A stretch of DNA of 11,601 nt from Octadecabacter sp. (GTDB lineage: Bacteria > Pseudomonadota > Alphaproteobacteria > Rhodobacterales > Rhodobacteraceae): positions 7,179 through 18,779 of the forward strand of contig DQCL01000352.1 of assembly GCA_003533975.1 (NCBI GenBank), read 5' to 3'. Positions 5,647 through 11,601 of this stretch are shown here, one piece after another; positions within the stretch are counted from its first letter, which is position 1; each line of letters begins with the position of its first letter. A program made the translations under genes and the position numbers. The notes under the pieces were generated by a model that worked only from the letters and a program-made list of their open reading frames with translations, did not search any database and was not told the DNA's origin.

Positions 5647-7224
5647 ATGCGCGATTTTCAACAACCCGGCCGATCCACTGTTTTTGCACAAAACGGCATC
5701 TGCGCCACATCGCACCCCTTAGCGGCCAAAGTTGCCGTTCAAATCCTCGAAGCAGGCGGAAACGCAATGGATGCCGCGATTGCCGGCGCCGTCTTGCTTG
5801 GCATTTGCGAACCCCAGTCTACCGGAATTGGTGGTGATGCCTTCTGTCTTTTCAACGAGGCCGGATCAGACGAAGTCCTCGCACTAAACGCCTCGGGCCG
5901 TGCGCCTGCTGCATTGGACGCGGCATCGTTACGTGCGCAGGGCATGGATGTTTTACCGCTTACCTCAGTACATGCGATCAGTCTTCCCGGTGCAATGGAC
6001 GGGTTCATACGCCTCTCCAAGGACCACGGAAAACTCGGCCTCAAAGCCATCCTCGCCCCTGCAATTCACTACGCCGATGCTGGCGTTCCGGTCGCGCCAA
6101 AGGTTGCGTTTGATTACGCGCAATCGGGCAGCACCCTACACGGCGCAGGCCGCACGCATTACACCTTGCAGGACAAACCCCTAACCACCGGACAGATTTT
6201 CCGCGCCCCGCAACAGGCAGACGTCCTACGCCGCGTCTCAATGGATGGGCGCGCGGGTTTCTATGAAGGCGAAGTTGCCGAAGACATGGTGAAGTCCCTG
6301 AACGCCGCGGGCGGCACCCACACACTCGATGATTTTGCAAATGTCCGCGCCGACTACACCGCCCCCGTCAGCGGCACCTACAAAGACATCGAACTGGTTG
6401 AGCATCCACCCAATGGCCAAGGCGCAACGGCCATCCTGATGCTCAACATCCTCAAACATTTCGACATTGCGGGCTTGGATCCGATGGGCACCAAACGCGC
6501 GCACCTTGAAGCCGAAGCCGCCAAGCTTGCCTATGACACCCGCAACCGTGTCATCGCAGACCCTGACCATACCGCGCGGCTCGAACATATGTTGAGCGCA
6601 GAAACAGCGGAAAAATTGGCGGCCCTTATCGACCCTAACACGGCCCTAAACCCTGAATTGCCAACCGCCGAGGCCGTACACAAAGACACTGTGTATATCA
6701 CTGTGGTAGACAAAAACCGCATGTGTGTTTCGATGATCTATTCCATCTTTCACAGCTTCGGATCCGGCATGGCCTCCGATAAGTTCGGCATTCTGTTCCA
6801 GAACCGCGCGGCTGGTTTCACGCTTGAAGAAGGCCACCCCAACGAGGCCGGAGGCGGCAAACGCCCCATGCACACAATCATCCCGGGCATGGTGAAACGC
6901 GGCGGAAAAATTGAAATGCCATTTGGCGTGATGGGTGGGGCCTACCAGCCCTGCGGCCATGCGCGTTTTCTGACGAACATGGAAGACTTCGGCATGGACG
7001 CTCAAACCGCCATAGATGCACCCCGCTGCTTTGCCGAGAATGGCGCGCTGAATGTCGAGACCGGCTATAACGACAAGGTCGCGCAGGAATTGGCCGACTT
7101 GGGGCATATCATCAAACGCGCCAAAGCCCCGATTGGCGGAGCGCAGGCAATCAAAGTACATGAGAACGGCTTGCTAGAAGGCGCATCAGATCCGCGCAAG
7201 GATGGCATTGCTCTTGGATACTAA
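5647..7224 (+). CDS. Gamma-glutamyltransferase family protein, YwrD-like, cytoplasmic
   Basis: 525 residues. AAGGAG at 5636-5641 sits 5 nt before the ATG and fixes the start. The protein is an N-terminal-nucleophile hydrolase precursor: a large-subunit part with SHPLAAKVAVQILEAGGNAMDAA near residues 19-43 and STGIGGDAF near 58-66, then the self-cleavage site D|T at 347/348. Thr348 (TVYITVVDK) aligns with the catalytic threonine of E. coli Ggt (TTHYSVVD), and the predicted small subunit is residues 348-525. Oxyanion-type glycines are in MGGAY (429-433). GKRPMHT replaces the GKRPLSS of classical enzymes, so the two serines that hold the gamma-glutamyl group are His409 and Thr410. There is no signal peptide, unlike periplasmic Ggt. 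Family role: cleaving gamma-glutamyl or related amide bonds. The substitutions suggest that the substrate may not be glutathione. Confidence 0.9.
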   Translation: MRDFQQPGRSTVFAQNGICATSHPLAAKVAVQILEAGGNAMDAAIAGAVLLGICEPQSTGIGGDAFCLFNEAGSDEVLALNASGRAPAALDAASLRAQGMDVLPLTSVHAISLPGAMDGFIRLSKDHGKLGLKAILAPAIHYADAGVPVAPKVAFDYAQSGSTLHGAGRTHYTLQDKPLTTGQIFRAPQQADVLRRVSMDGRAGFYEGEVAEDMVKSLNAAGGTHTLDDFANVRADYTAPVSGTYKDIELVEHPPNGQGATAILMLNILKHFDIAGLDPMGTKRAHLEAEAAKLAYDTRNRVIADPDHTARLEHMLSAETAEKLAALIDPNTALNPELPTAEAVHKDTVYITVVDKNRMCVSMIYSIFHSFGSGMASDKFGILFQNRAAGFTLEEGHPNEAGGGKRPMHTIIPGMVKRGGKIEMPFGVMGGAYQPCGHARFLTNMEDFGMDAQTAIDAPRCFAENGALNVETGYNDKVAQELADLGHIIKRAKAPIGGAQAIKVHENGLLEGASDPRKDGIALGY

Positions 7225-7423
7225 GGCACTCAAAAAACGCCTCGCCCGCACAAGTGGATTGGCATTCATGCTGGCGGGCGGGTTGCTGTGCGGTGTCGCA
7301 GTATCCGACGCCCTTTCACACTGCCCCGGCATTCAATGCGAAGACGCCACATTAAACGTGGCGATTTACGCGGCTATGTTCAGCTTGGGCGGAGTTTTAT
7401 TCTTTCGGAGCAGAAAGCCCTAG
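7202..7423 (+). CDS. Small hypothetical membrane protein
   Basis: 73 residues if the ATG at 7202 is used, overlapping the 3' end of the gamma-glutamyltransferase gene by 23 nt. TTG at 7208, with AAGGA close before it, would give a start two codons later. Seen: a basic N-terminus (KALKKRLAR), a hydrophobic helix at about residues 18-36, a short loop with two cysteines (HCPGIQCED), a second helix at about 51-68, and a basic tail SRKP. This looks like a two-helix inner membrane protein with the loop outside. I recognise no family. Support for a real gene comes from the clean two-helix pattern, the close coupling to the upstream gene and a stop codon exactly abutting the convergent hspQ gene. Function unknown. 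Confidence 0.6.
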   Translation: MALLLDTKALKKRLARTSGLAFMLAGGLLCGVAVSDALSHCPGIQCEDATLNVAIYAAMFSLGGVLFFRSRKP

Positions 7424-7746
7424 TTCATCTGGAACTGTAGCGGGTACTGGCCATCCTCAAAAGGGCCAAACAGATCGTCCAGATCAGGGTGGTCCACGGG
7501 CTGGCCGGAATAATCGGCCACCAAGTTCTGTTCAGACACATAGGCCACGTAATAGGACTGATCATTTTCCGCCAACAGGTGGTAAAACGGCTGGTCCTTG
7601 GCGGGGCGTGCCTCTTCTGGAATGGCCTCGTACCATTCTTCGGTATTGGTAAACATTGCGTCCACGTCAAATACCACACCACGGAAGGGATGCTTCCGGT
7701 GGCGGACCACTTGGCCCAAATAATATTTAGCGCGAGTTTTCAGCAT
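7420..7746 (-). CDS. hspQ: Heat shock protein HspQ / YccV-like (hemimethylated-DNA-binding fold)
   Basis: 108 residues, the usual length. Seen: KYYLGQVVRHRKHPFRGVVF at the N-terminus (GQ-VRHR---RGVV-DVD is the family opening), the conserved tryptophan in EEWYEAIPEEARP, then the DQPFYHLL and YVAYVSEQNLV strands and a DDLFGPFEDGQY ending. Family knowledge: in enterobacteria HspQ is heat-induced, promotes DnaA degradation and acts as a specificity factor for Lon; the fold was first named for hemimethylated DNA binding. Whether it does this here is not shown. It is divergent from the AEC permease gene across 83 nt. Its TAG stop shares bases with the TAG of the convergent small membrane protein gene (CTAG at 7420-7423). 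No clear heat-shock promoter was recognised. Confidence 0.9.
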   Translation of the reverse strand: MLKTRAKYYLGQVVRHRKHPFRGVVFDVDAMFTNTEEWYEAIPEEARPAKDQPFYHLLAENDQSYYVAYVSEQNLVADYSGQPVDHPDLDDLFGPFEDGQYPLQFQMN

Positions 7747-7817
7747 AGTTTTTTGACCCTTTGGGGGTTACTAGACAAACACACACCCTTGTGTCCATGC
7801 AAACACAGCAAAAATTT

Positions 7818-7823
7818 AGGAAA
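7818..7823 (+). promoter_or_regulatory. Ribosome binding site supporting a GTG start for the AEC permease
   Basis: AGGAAA ends 6 nt before the GTG at 7830. The in-frame ATG at 7797 and TTG at 7761 have no comparable site, and they would add polar residues ahead of the first membrane helix. Confidence 0.55.
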
Positions 7824-7829
7824 CAAACT

Positions 7830-8711
7830 GTGCACCTTGCCCTAACCGTTTTGGAAATTGTTGCTCCGGTCTTCATTTTGGCCGCTGTTGGCTTTGTTTG
7901 GGTGAAACTCGGGTACGAGTATCGCGTTGAATTCGTAACGCGATTCGCGATGACCCTGTCTGTTCCTTGCCTGATTTTCACAGCCCTCATGGGGACGAAA
8001 GTTGACGCAACGGCACTTGCAACGCTATCCGTGGCCAGCCTCGTTGCCTATGGTTTGGTGACCGCAGCAATGTGGCTTTTGGTCTGGGCGGGTCGGTTGG
8101 ATCGGCGGACTTTTTTGGCCCCACTCATCTTTGGCAACACGGGAAACCTTGGCCTGCCCTTGGCGCTCTTTGCGTTTGGCGACGTCGGTCTTGGATATGC
8201 AGTCGTTGTCTTTGCAGTGATGGCGGTCCTCAGTTTTACGTTTGGAATTTGGCTGGTTTCCGATGGTGGATCTCTCTCCAAAGTCATTAAGGAACCACTG
8301 GTCGGCGCGACACTTCTTGGTGCGCTGTTCCTATGGCAAGGCTGGGAAACCCCGGCCTTCCTCACCAATGCCTTAGATCTCATCGGGCAAATGGCCATCC
8401 CCATGATGCTTATTACCCTCGGCGTGGCAATTGCACGTCTTCGACCCAACGCCCTTGGCCTTGCGACCCTTCTTGCAGCGCTAAAGTACGCAATATGCGC
8501 AGGCTGCGCGGCTGTCGTCGGGCTTTGGTTTGCCTTGGACCCTGTCGCGCTGGCGGTGCTGGTCGTTCAAGTCGCGACACCTGTCGCCGTTACATCCTAC
8601 TTACTTGCGGAAAAATACGGCGCGGATTCTGACAGCGTTGCAGGGCTTGTCGTTGTTTCAACGCTGATGTCAGTGGTCACTTTACCGCTCATCCTCGCAT
8701 TTGTGATCTAA
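7830..8711 (+). CDS. AEC-family (auxin efflux carrier-like) permease
   Basis: 293 residues from the GTG at 7830 (VHLALTVLEIVAPVFIL); alternative in-frame starts at 7797 and 7761 would give 304 or 316. Seen: ten or so hydrophobic segments in two halves; N-terminal half with EIVAPVFILAAVGFVW, the VKLGYEYRVEFVTR loop and MTLSVPCLIFTAL, where a conserved proline breaks a helix. The GNTGNLGLPLALFAFG stretch is the hallmark of the first helix crossover in this family. C-terminal half with IPMMLITLGVAIARL and the VQVATPVAVTSYLLAEKYGAD segment, a typical AEC ending. Family role: inner-membrane secondary transport of organic anions or amino-acid-related compounds; bacterial members are mostly uncharacterised. 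It is divergent from hspQ and upstream of a lytic transglycosylase gene on the same strand, with no visible functional link. Confidence 0.9.
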   Translation: MHLALTVLEIVAPVFILAAVGFVWVKLGYEYRVEFVTRFAMTLSVPCLIFTALMGTKVDATALATLSVASLVAYGLVTAAMWLLVWAGRLDRRTFLAPLIFGNTGNLGLPLALFAFGDVGLGYAVVVFAVMAVLSFTFGIWLVSDGGSLSKVIKEPLVGATLLGALFLWQGWETPAFLTNALDLIGQMAIPMMLITLGVAIARLRPNALGLATLLAALKYAICAGCAAVVGLWFALDPVALAVLVVQVATPVAVTSYLLAEKYGADSDSVAGLVVVSTLMSVVTLPLILAFVI

Positions 8712-8793
8712 ATGCGGTGTGTAACCGGTTCCCAGATGGTGCGACTTCCGCTAAACTGACCCTAATAAAACTAATAAATAAGCGATGAGGCAT

Positions 8794-9381
8794 ATGAGCA
8801 AACTCTTTCGCGCCTGTGTACTACTGTTAATCTTGGGAAGCTGCGGCGCCCGAGACGGTTCTACGCCGCGCAATTTAGACAACGCCTGTTCCATTCTAAC
8901 AGAGCGCCCACATTACGTGCGCGCCTTCAAACGGGCTGAACGCAACTGGGGTGTCGAAACCCATGTTTTGATGGCGATGATTTATCAGGAAAGTAAATTC
9001 ATTTCCGACAACCGCCCCCCGCATACCTATGCATTGGGTGTCATCCCAACAGGACGCCAATCATCCGCACTTGGCTATAGTCAGGCGCTGAATGGCACTT
9101 GGGCGGAATACGTTGCCCAAGAAGGCGGACGCGGGTCCGACCGCACGGATATCGCAGACGCGACGGATTTCATGGGGTGGTATATGGCTGCAACGGTGCG
9201 TGAAAACGGCATCCCGCTGAACGACACGTACAACCAATACCTCGCTTACCACGACGGGCGCACGGGTTGGCGCCGTGGCACGTACCACTCTAAGCCGTGG
9301 TTGATCCGCATTGCCGGTGAAGTACGCGACCGCGCGGCTATGTATGACGCACAACTGCGCACCTGCCGCCAGTTCCGCTAA
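8794..9381 (+). CDS. Small SLT-type lytic transglycosylase lipoprotein
   Basis: 195 residues from the ATG at 8794 (MSKLFRACVLLL). An ATG at 8785 would add three residues; GAGG just before 8794 slightly favours the later start. Seen: a basic start, a hydrophobic helix and a lipobox-like L-G-S-C at residues 14-17, suggesting lipidation at Cys17, with Gly at +2 compatible with outer-membrane sorting. The body is a goose-lysozyme/SLT fold with the catalytic glutamate Glu66 in MAMIYQESKF, then SSALGYSQALNGTW, where the GYSQ stretch corresponds to the usual G-MQ motif, and YNQYLAYHDG near the end. Role: cleaves peptidoglycan glycan strands from the periplasmic side. It has no LysM or other binding domain. 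It is separated by 73 nt from the permease gene and followed by a strong terminator. Confidence 0.87.
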   Translation: MSKLFRACVLLLILGSCGARDGSTPRNLDNACSILTERPHYVRAFKRAERNWGVETHVLMAMIYQESKFISDNRPPHTYALGVIPTGRQSSALGYSQALNGTWAEYVAQEGGRGSDRTDIADATDFMGWYMAATVRENGIPLNDTYNQYLAYHDGRTGWRRGTYHSKPWLIRIAGEVRDRAAMYDAQLRTCRQFR

Positions 9382-9401
9382 ACGTAGCATAATCCAATAG
9401 A

Positions 9402-9437
9402 AAAGCGCGTCCCTAACGGGGCGCGCTTTGTTGTTTC
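9402..9437 (+). terminator. Strong intrinsic terminator between convergent genes
   Basis: AAAGCGCGTCCC and GGGGCGCGCTTT form a 12-bp stem (one G-U pair) around a TAAC loop, followed by TTTGTTGTTTCT. It begins 21 nt after the transglycosylase stop. The A-run on the left arm means the hairpin could also work for lolA transcripts from the other strand. Confidence 0.85.
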
Positions 9438-9465
9438 TAAATGTTTGGAGCATGTTGGAACGGGG

Positions 9466-10083
9466 TCAGTTCCCCCAGTTGCGCATCTCACGTTGGATGT
9501 TGAACAGGATGTCCGGCACACTCCTATCCTTCACCAAGTCACCCAGAATAACCGTTGTCTGCTGGCCTGTATTATCCGTCACAATCCATTGGCGAAGCTC
9601 AACCGGGCTGGACGTATAGATCATCTGGATGCTGCCGTATTCGGGATGGTCCGGATCTTGTGCGGTAACTGCCGTTGTCGTGCCGTCACTTGTGTGGCCT
9701 GTCACCATATTGGTGCGCGCCAAGTCAATGTTGCGCTCAAGAATGATCTTGAGGGGGGTCTGGTTAAGCGGATACCGGTCCGGTCCTGAATCGGAACGCG
9801 GATCAAAGATCGCGACTTGGCCACCACCGGCAACAACCAGCGATTCCTCAGGCGGATTATATTCGAACCGCACGCGGTTTGGCCGCTTGATGTAAATGGT
9901 CCCCGTGGAGATCGTGCCGTCCGCATTGATCTGCGTGAACTCACCCTCCGCGGTGGTAAACGAGTTCAGGTAACTGGACACCTGCCCAAGCGAAAGCTGC
10001 TGGGCAAAGGATGGAGAAGCCGCGAACCCTGCAAGCGCGAGGGGGACAGCCAAAAGACAAAGTCGACGTGTAATCATGTTCAT
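9466..10083 (-). CDS. lolA: Outer-membrane lipoprotein carrier protein LolA
   Basis: 205 residues from the ATG at 10083; a second ATG two codons later (10077) is possible. Seen: a Sec signal peptide (TRRLCLLAVPLALAGFAASP, then SFA|QQ, cleavage expected after Ala27). The LolA fold follows, with the opening LGQVSSYLNSFTTAEGEFTQ, then GTIYIKRPNRVRFEYNPP, where the K/R-P-(N/G)-R-FE-YNPP stretch is the most conserved part of LolA. Later come VVAGGGQVAIFDPRS and the PL--TPLKIIL segment. Role: periplasmic chaperone that takes lipoproteins from LolCDE in the inner membrane to the outer membrane. It lies downstream of ftsK on the same strand, a common arrangement in Rhodobacterales, but 198 nt away with a palindromic element between, so it may have its own promoter. 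Confidence 0.92.
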   Translation of the reverse strand: MNMITRRLCLLAVPLALAGFAASPSFAQQLSLGQVSSYLNSFTTAEGEFTQINADGTISTGTIYIKRPNRVRFEYNPPEESLVVAGGGQVAIFDPRSDSGPDRYPLNQTPLKIILERNIDLARTNMVTGHTSDGTTTAVTAQDPDHPEYGSIQMIYTSSPVELRQWIVTDNTGQQTTVILGDLVKDRSVPDILFNIQREMRNWGN

Positions 10084-10207
10084 ATCTCATACCTAAGCTG
10101 GGTTTCAGGGTTTTGCACCCTTGGATGGGATAAACATCCGAGATCACAGCGCGTTAGGCGATATCACGCCAGCTGTTATCCTTTAACATGCGTCCTGTAC
10201 GTGGATG
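10084..10207. other. Upstream region of lolA
   Basis: No gene seen. On the minus strand AGG lies 8 nt before the first lolA ATG and GAGA lies 8 nt before the second, so both starts have modest ribosome sites. No clear -35/-10 pair was recognised, though the 124-nt space between the palindromic element and lolA is ample for a promoter. Confidence 0.35.
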
Positions 10208-10258
10208 GCAGAGGGGGCCAGCCCCCGCGCTGCGCGCCCCCCGGGATATTTGCGTGAC
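10208..10258. repeat. REP-like GC-rich palindromic intergenic element
   Basis: GGGGGC (10213-10218) and GCCCCC (10221-10226) are exact inverted arms around CA. A second small palindrome GCGCTGCGC (10227-10235) and a CCCCCCGGGATATTTG tail follow. Elements of this form (G-rich hairpin, GCGC block, CCCCGGGATATTT end) are recalled as frequent dispersed intergenic repeats in Rhodobacterales genomes. Only one copy is in the window, so its repeat nature is knowledge-based. It begins about 24 nt past the ftsK stop and may act as a 3' end structure. Confidence 0.6.
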
Positions 10259-10281
10259 AAAGACAGGGCAAAGGCCCCGCG

Positions 10282-11601
10282 TTATTGGCGTTCAGGGATA
10301 AGGATTTCGCGTTTCCCGACGTGGTTTGCGGAGGACACAATACCTTGATCTTCCATCTGTTCGACCAAGCGCGCGGCTTTGTTGTAACCAATCGCGAGTT
10401 TGCGCTGAATGTAGGATGTCGAACATTTGCGATCCTTGGCAACAATGGCGACCGCCGTATCATAAAGCGCATCTTCACCGTCCGTGTTACCCCCAAGACC
10501 AAGAACCTCGTCAATAGACGACGCGCTGTCCTCGGCGGGGCCGTCAACGACACCGCTAAAGTATTCCGGCGGACCATAGGCCTTAAGGTAGGTCACGATT
10601 TCTTCGACTTCCTCATCGGAACAGAACGGCCCATGCACACGGGTGATTTTGGAACCACCCGCCATGTAAAGCATGTCACCCATGCCGAGCAGTTGTTCGG
10701 CGCCTTGCTCACCTAGAATGGTGCGCGAGTCGATTTTGGATGTCACTTGGAACGAAATCCGTGTTGGGAAATTGGCCTTGATCGTACCCGTAATAACATC
10801 GACCGACGGGCGCTGAGTCGCCATAATCAGGTGGATGCCAGACGCACGTGCCATCTGCGCGAGGCGCTGAATGCAGGCTTCGATTTCTTTACCGGCCACC
10901 ATCATAAGGTCGGCCATCTCGTCCACGACGACAACAATGTATGGCAGAACTTCTGGCGTGAATTCATCTGTCTCAAACACTGGCTCGCCTGTGTCGTCGT
11001 CAAAACCAGTCTGAACGGTGCGGTTGAACTGCTCACCCTTCGCAAGCGCATCCTTCACGCGGCCATTATAACCGTCGATGTTGCGCACGCCCATTTTGGA
11101 CATCTTGCGGTAGCGTTCTTCCATTTCACCAACGACCCACTTGAGGGCAACAACCGCCTTCTTGGGGTCCGTCACAACAGGCGACAGAAGATGTGGGATA
11201 CCATCATAAACGGACAGTTCCAGCATCTTAGGGTCAATCATGATCATCCGGCATTCTTCCGGCGCCAGCTTATAAAGCAGCGACAGGATCATGGTGTTGA
11301 TCGCCACGGACTTACCAGAACCAGTCGTACCCGCGATCAGAAGGTGAGGCATCTTGGCAAGGTTCGCGATGATCGGTTCACCGCCGATATCCTTACCCAA
11401 CGCCAAGGGCAGCTTCATGTTGCTATCGCCAAAATCGCGGGCGGCAATCATCTCACGCAAGACAACCATTTCACGGTTTTCATTCGGAAGTTCGATACCA
11501 ATCACCGAACGACCCGGAACAGTAGAAACACGCGCCGATAAGGCGGACATGGAACGGGCAATATCATCGGCCAAACCAATAACGCGGCTGGCCTTCAAAC
11601 C
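10282..11601 (-). CDS. ftsK: DNA translocase FtsK (partial, C-terminal motor and gamma domain)
   Basis: About 439 codons of the C-terminal part are visible; the reading frame enters from the right edge without a start, since the first in-frame TTG near 11598 is only an internal Leu. Seen: the alpha/beta motor with [14 protein letters not shown], Walker A GTTGSGKS (around 11308-11331), the [20 protein letters not shown] segment, Walker [14 protein letters not shown], and the FtsK-typical [20 protein letters not shown] and [16 protein letters not shown] motifs. After a short acidic linker comes the winged-helix gamma domain ([20 protein letters not shown]... to the end), which reads polar DNA sequences. 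Role: septum-anchored hexameric motor that moves chromosome ends and activates XerCD at dif. The N-terminal membrane domain lies outside the window. lolA lies downstream. Confidence 0.96.
   Translation of the reverse strand, partial: GLKASRVIGLADDIARSMSALSARVSTVPGRSVIGIELPNENREMVVLREMIAARDFGDSNMKLPLALGKDIGGEPIIANLAKMPHLLIAGTTGSGKSVAINTMILSLLYKLAPEECRMIMIDPKMLELSVYDGIPHLLSPVVTDPKKAVVALKWVVGEMEERYRKMSKMGVRNIDGYNGRVKDALAKGEQFNRTVQTGFDDDTGEPVFETDEFTPEVLPYIVVVVDEMADLMMVAGKEIEACIQRLAQMARASGIHLIMATQRPSVDVITGTIKANFPTRISFQVTSKIDSRTILGEQGAEQLLGMGDMLYMAGGSKITRVHGPFCSDEEVEEIVTYLKAYGPPEYFSGVVDGPAEDSASSIDEVLGLGGNTDGEDALYDTAVAIVAKDRKCSTSYIQRKLAIGYNKAARLVEQMEDQGIVSSANHVGKREILIPERQ

Noticed and set aside
7761..7829. 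Longer N-terminus for the AEC permease (TTG at 7761 or ATG at 7797)
   Set aside because: The extra residues are polar and unlike the family start, and the best ribosome site precedes the GTG at 7830.
10747..11541. Plus-strand open frame of 264 codons opposite ftsK
   Set aside because: Antisense to the strongly conserved FtsK motor domain and rich in His/Arg/Asn without motifs.
1..11601. Mobile element, CRISPR array, phage or defence system
   Set aside because: No transposase, integrase, direct-repeat array, toxin-antitoxin pair or defence-type domain was seen; the gene content is ordinary chromosomal.

Overview
The window looks like chromosome of a marine alphaproteobacterium of the Rhodobacterales (Roseobacter group). 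This rests on the gene types and their residue-level style (tandem dimethylglycine/sarcosine dehydrogenase-like flavoproteins, ftsK followed by lolA, an HspQ/YccV protein, an AEC transporter with an EYRVEFVTR-type N-terminus), the moderate-high GC, and a GGGGGC...GCCCCC palindromic intergenic element of a kind common in that order. No rRNA, tRNA, transposase, phage gene or CRISPR array was seen.

Left block, minus strand, transcribed from 5331 down to 1. It starts with a free methionine-(R)-sulfoxide reductase (GAF fold), an XRE/cupin regulator and a LysE-family exporter, with the last two only 1 nt apart. A weak terminator-like hairpin follows. Then comes an 816-residue FAD/GcvT dehydrogenase of the dimethylglycine/sarcosine type and a second paralogous flavoprotein that runs off the left edge. 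Between these two dehydrogenases lies a 29-codon open frame that reads as the extreme N-terminus of a homocysteine S-methyltransferase. It overlaps the upstream stop codon as ATGA and ends in TAA directly abutting the next ATG. This looks like the remains of a betaine/homocysteine methyltransferase gene, kept perhaps because it couples translation of the downstream gene. The dehydrogenases would strip N-methyl groups from dimethylglycine or sarcosine and pass the one-carbon unit to tetrahydrofolate. A betaine-homocysteine methyltransferase would be the step just before.

Middle block. A 315-nt gap (5332-5646) separates the divergent reductase gene and a gamma-glutamyltransferase gene. It holds a strong imperfect inverted repeat able to form a ~73-nt structured RNA followed by a T-run, and a perfect 14-bp palindrome. 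The plus strand then carries a YwrD-like cytoplasmic gamma-glutamyltransferase and an overlapping small membrane protein. The latter converges on minus-strand hspQ, and the two genes share the four bases CTAG as their stop codons. hspQ is divergent from an AEC-family permease gene, which is followed by a small SLT-type lytic transglycosylase lipoprotein.

Right block, minus strand. The C-terminal motor and gamma domains of FtsK enter from the right edge. They are followed by an intergenic palindromic repeat and lolA, which carries lipoproteins across the periplasm. A strong hairpin terminator sits between lolA and the convergent transglycosylase gene.

Most of the window is ordinary core and metabolic gene content. 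The points that deserve a second look are the methyltransferase relic between the two flavoprotein genes and the structured element plus palindrome upstream of the gamma-glutamyltransferase gene.
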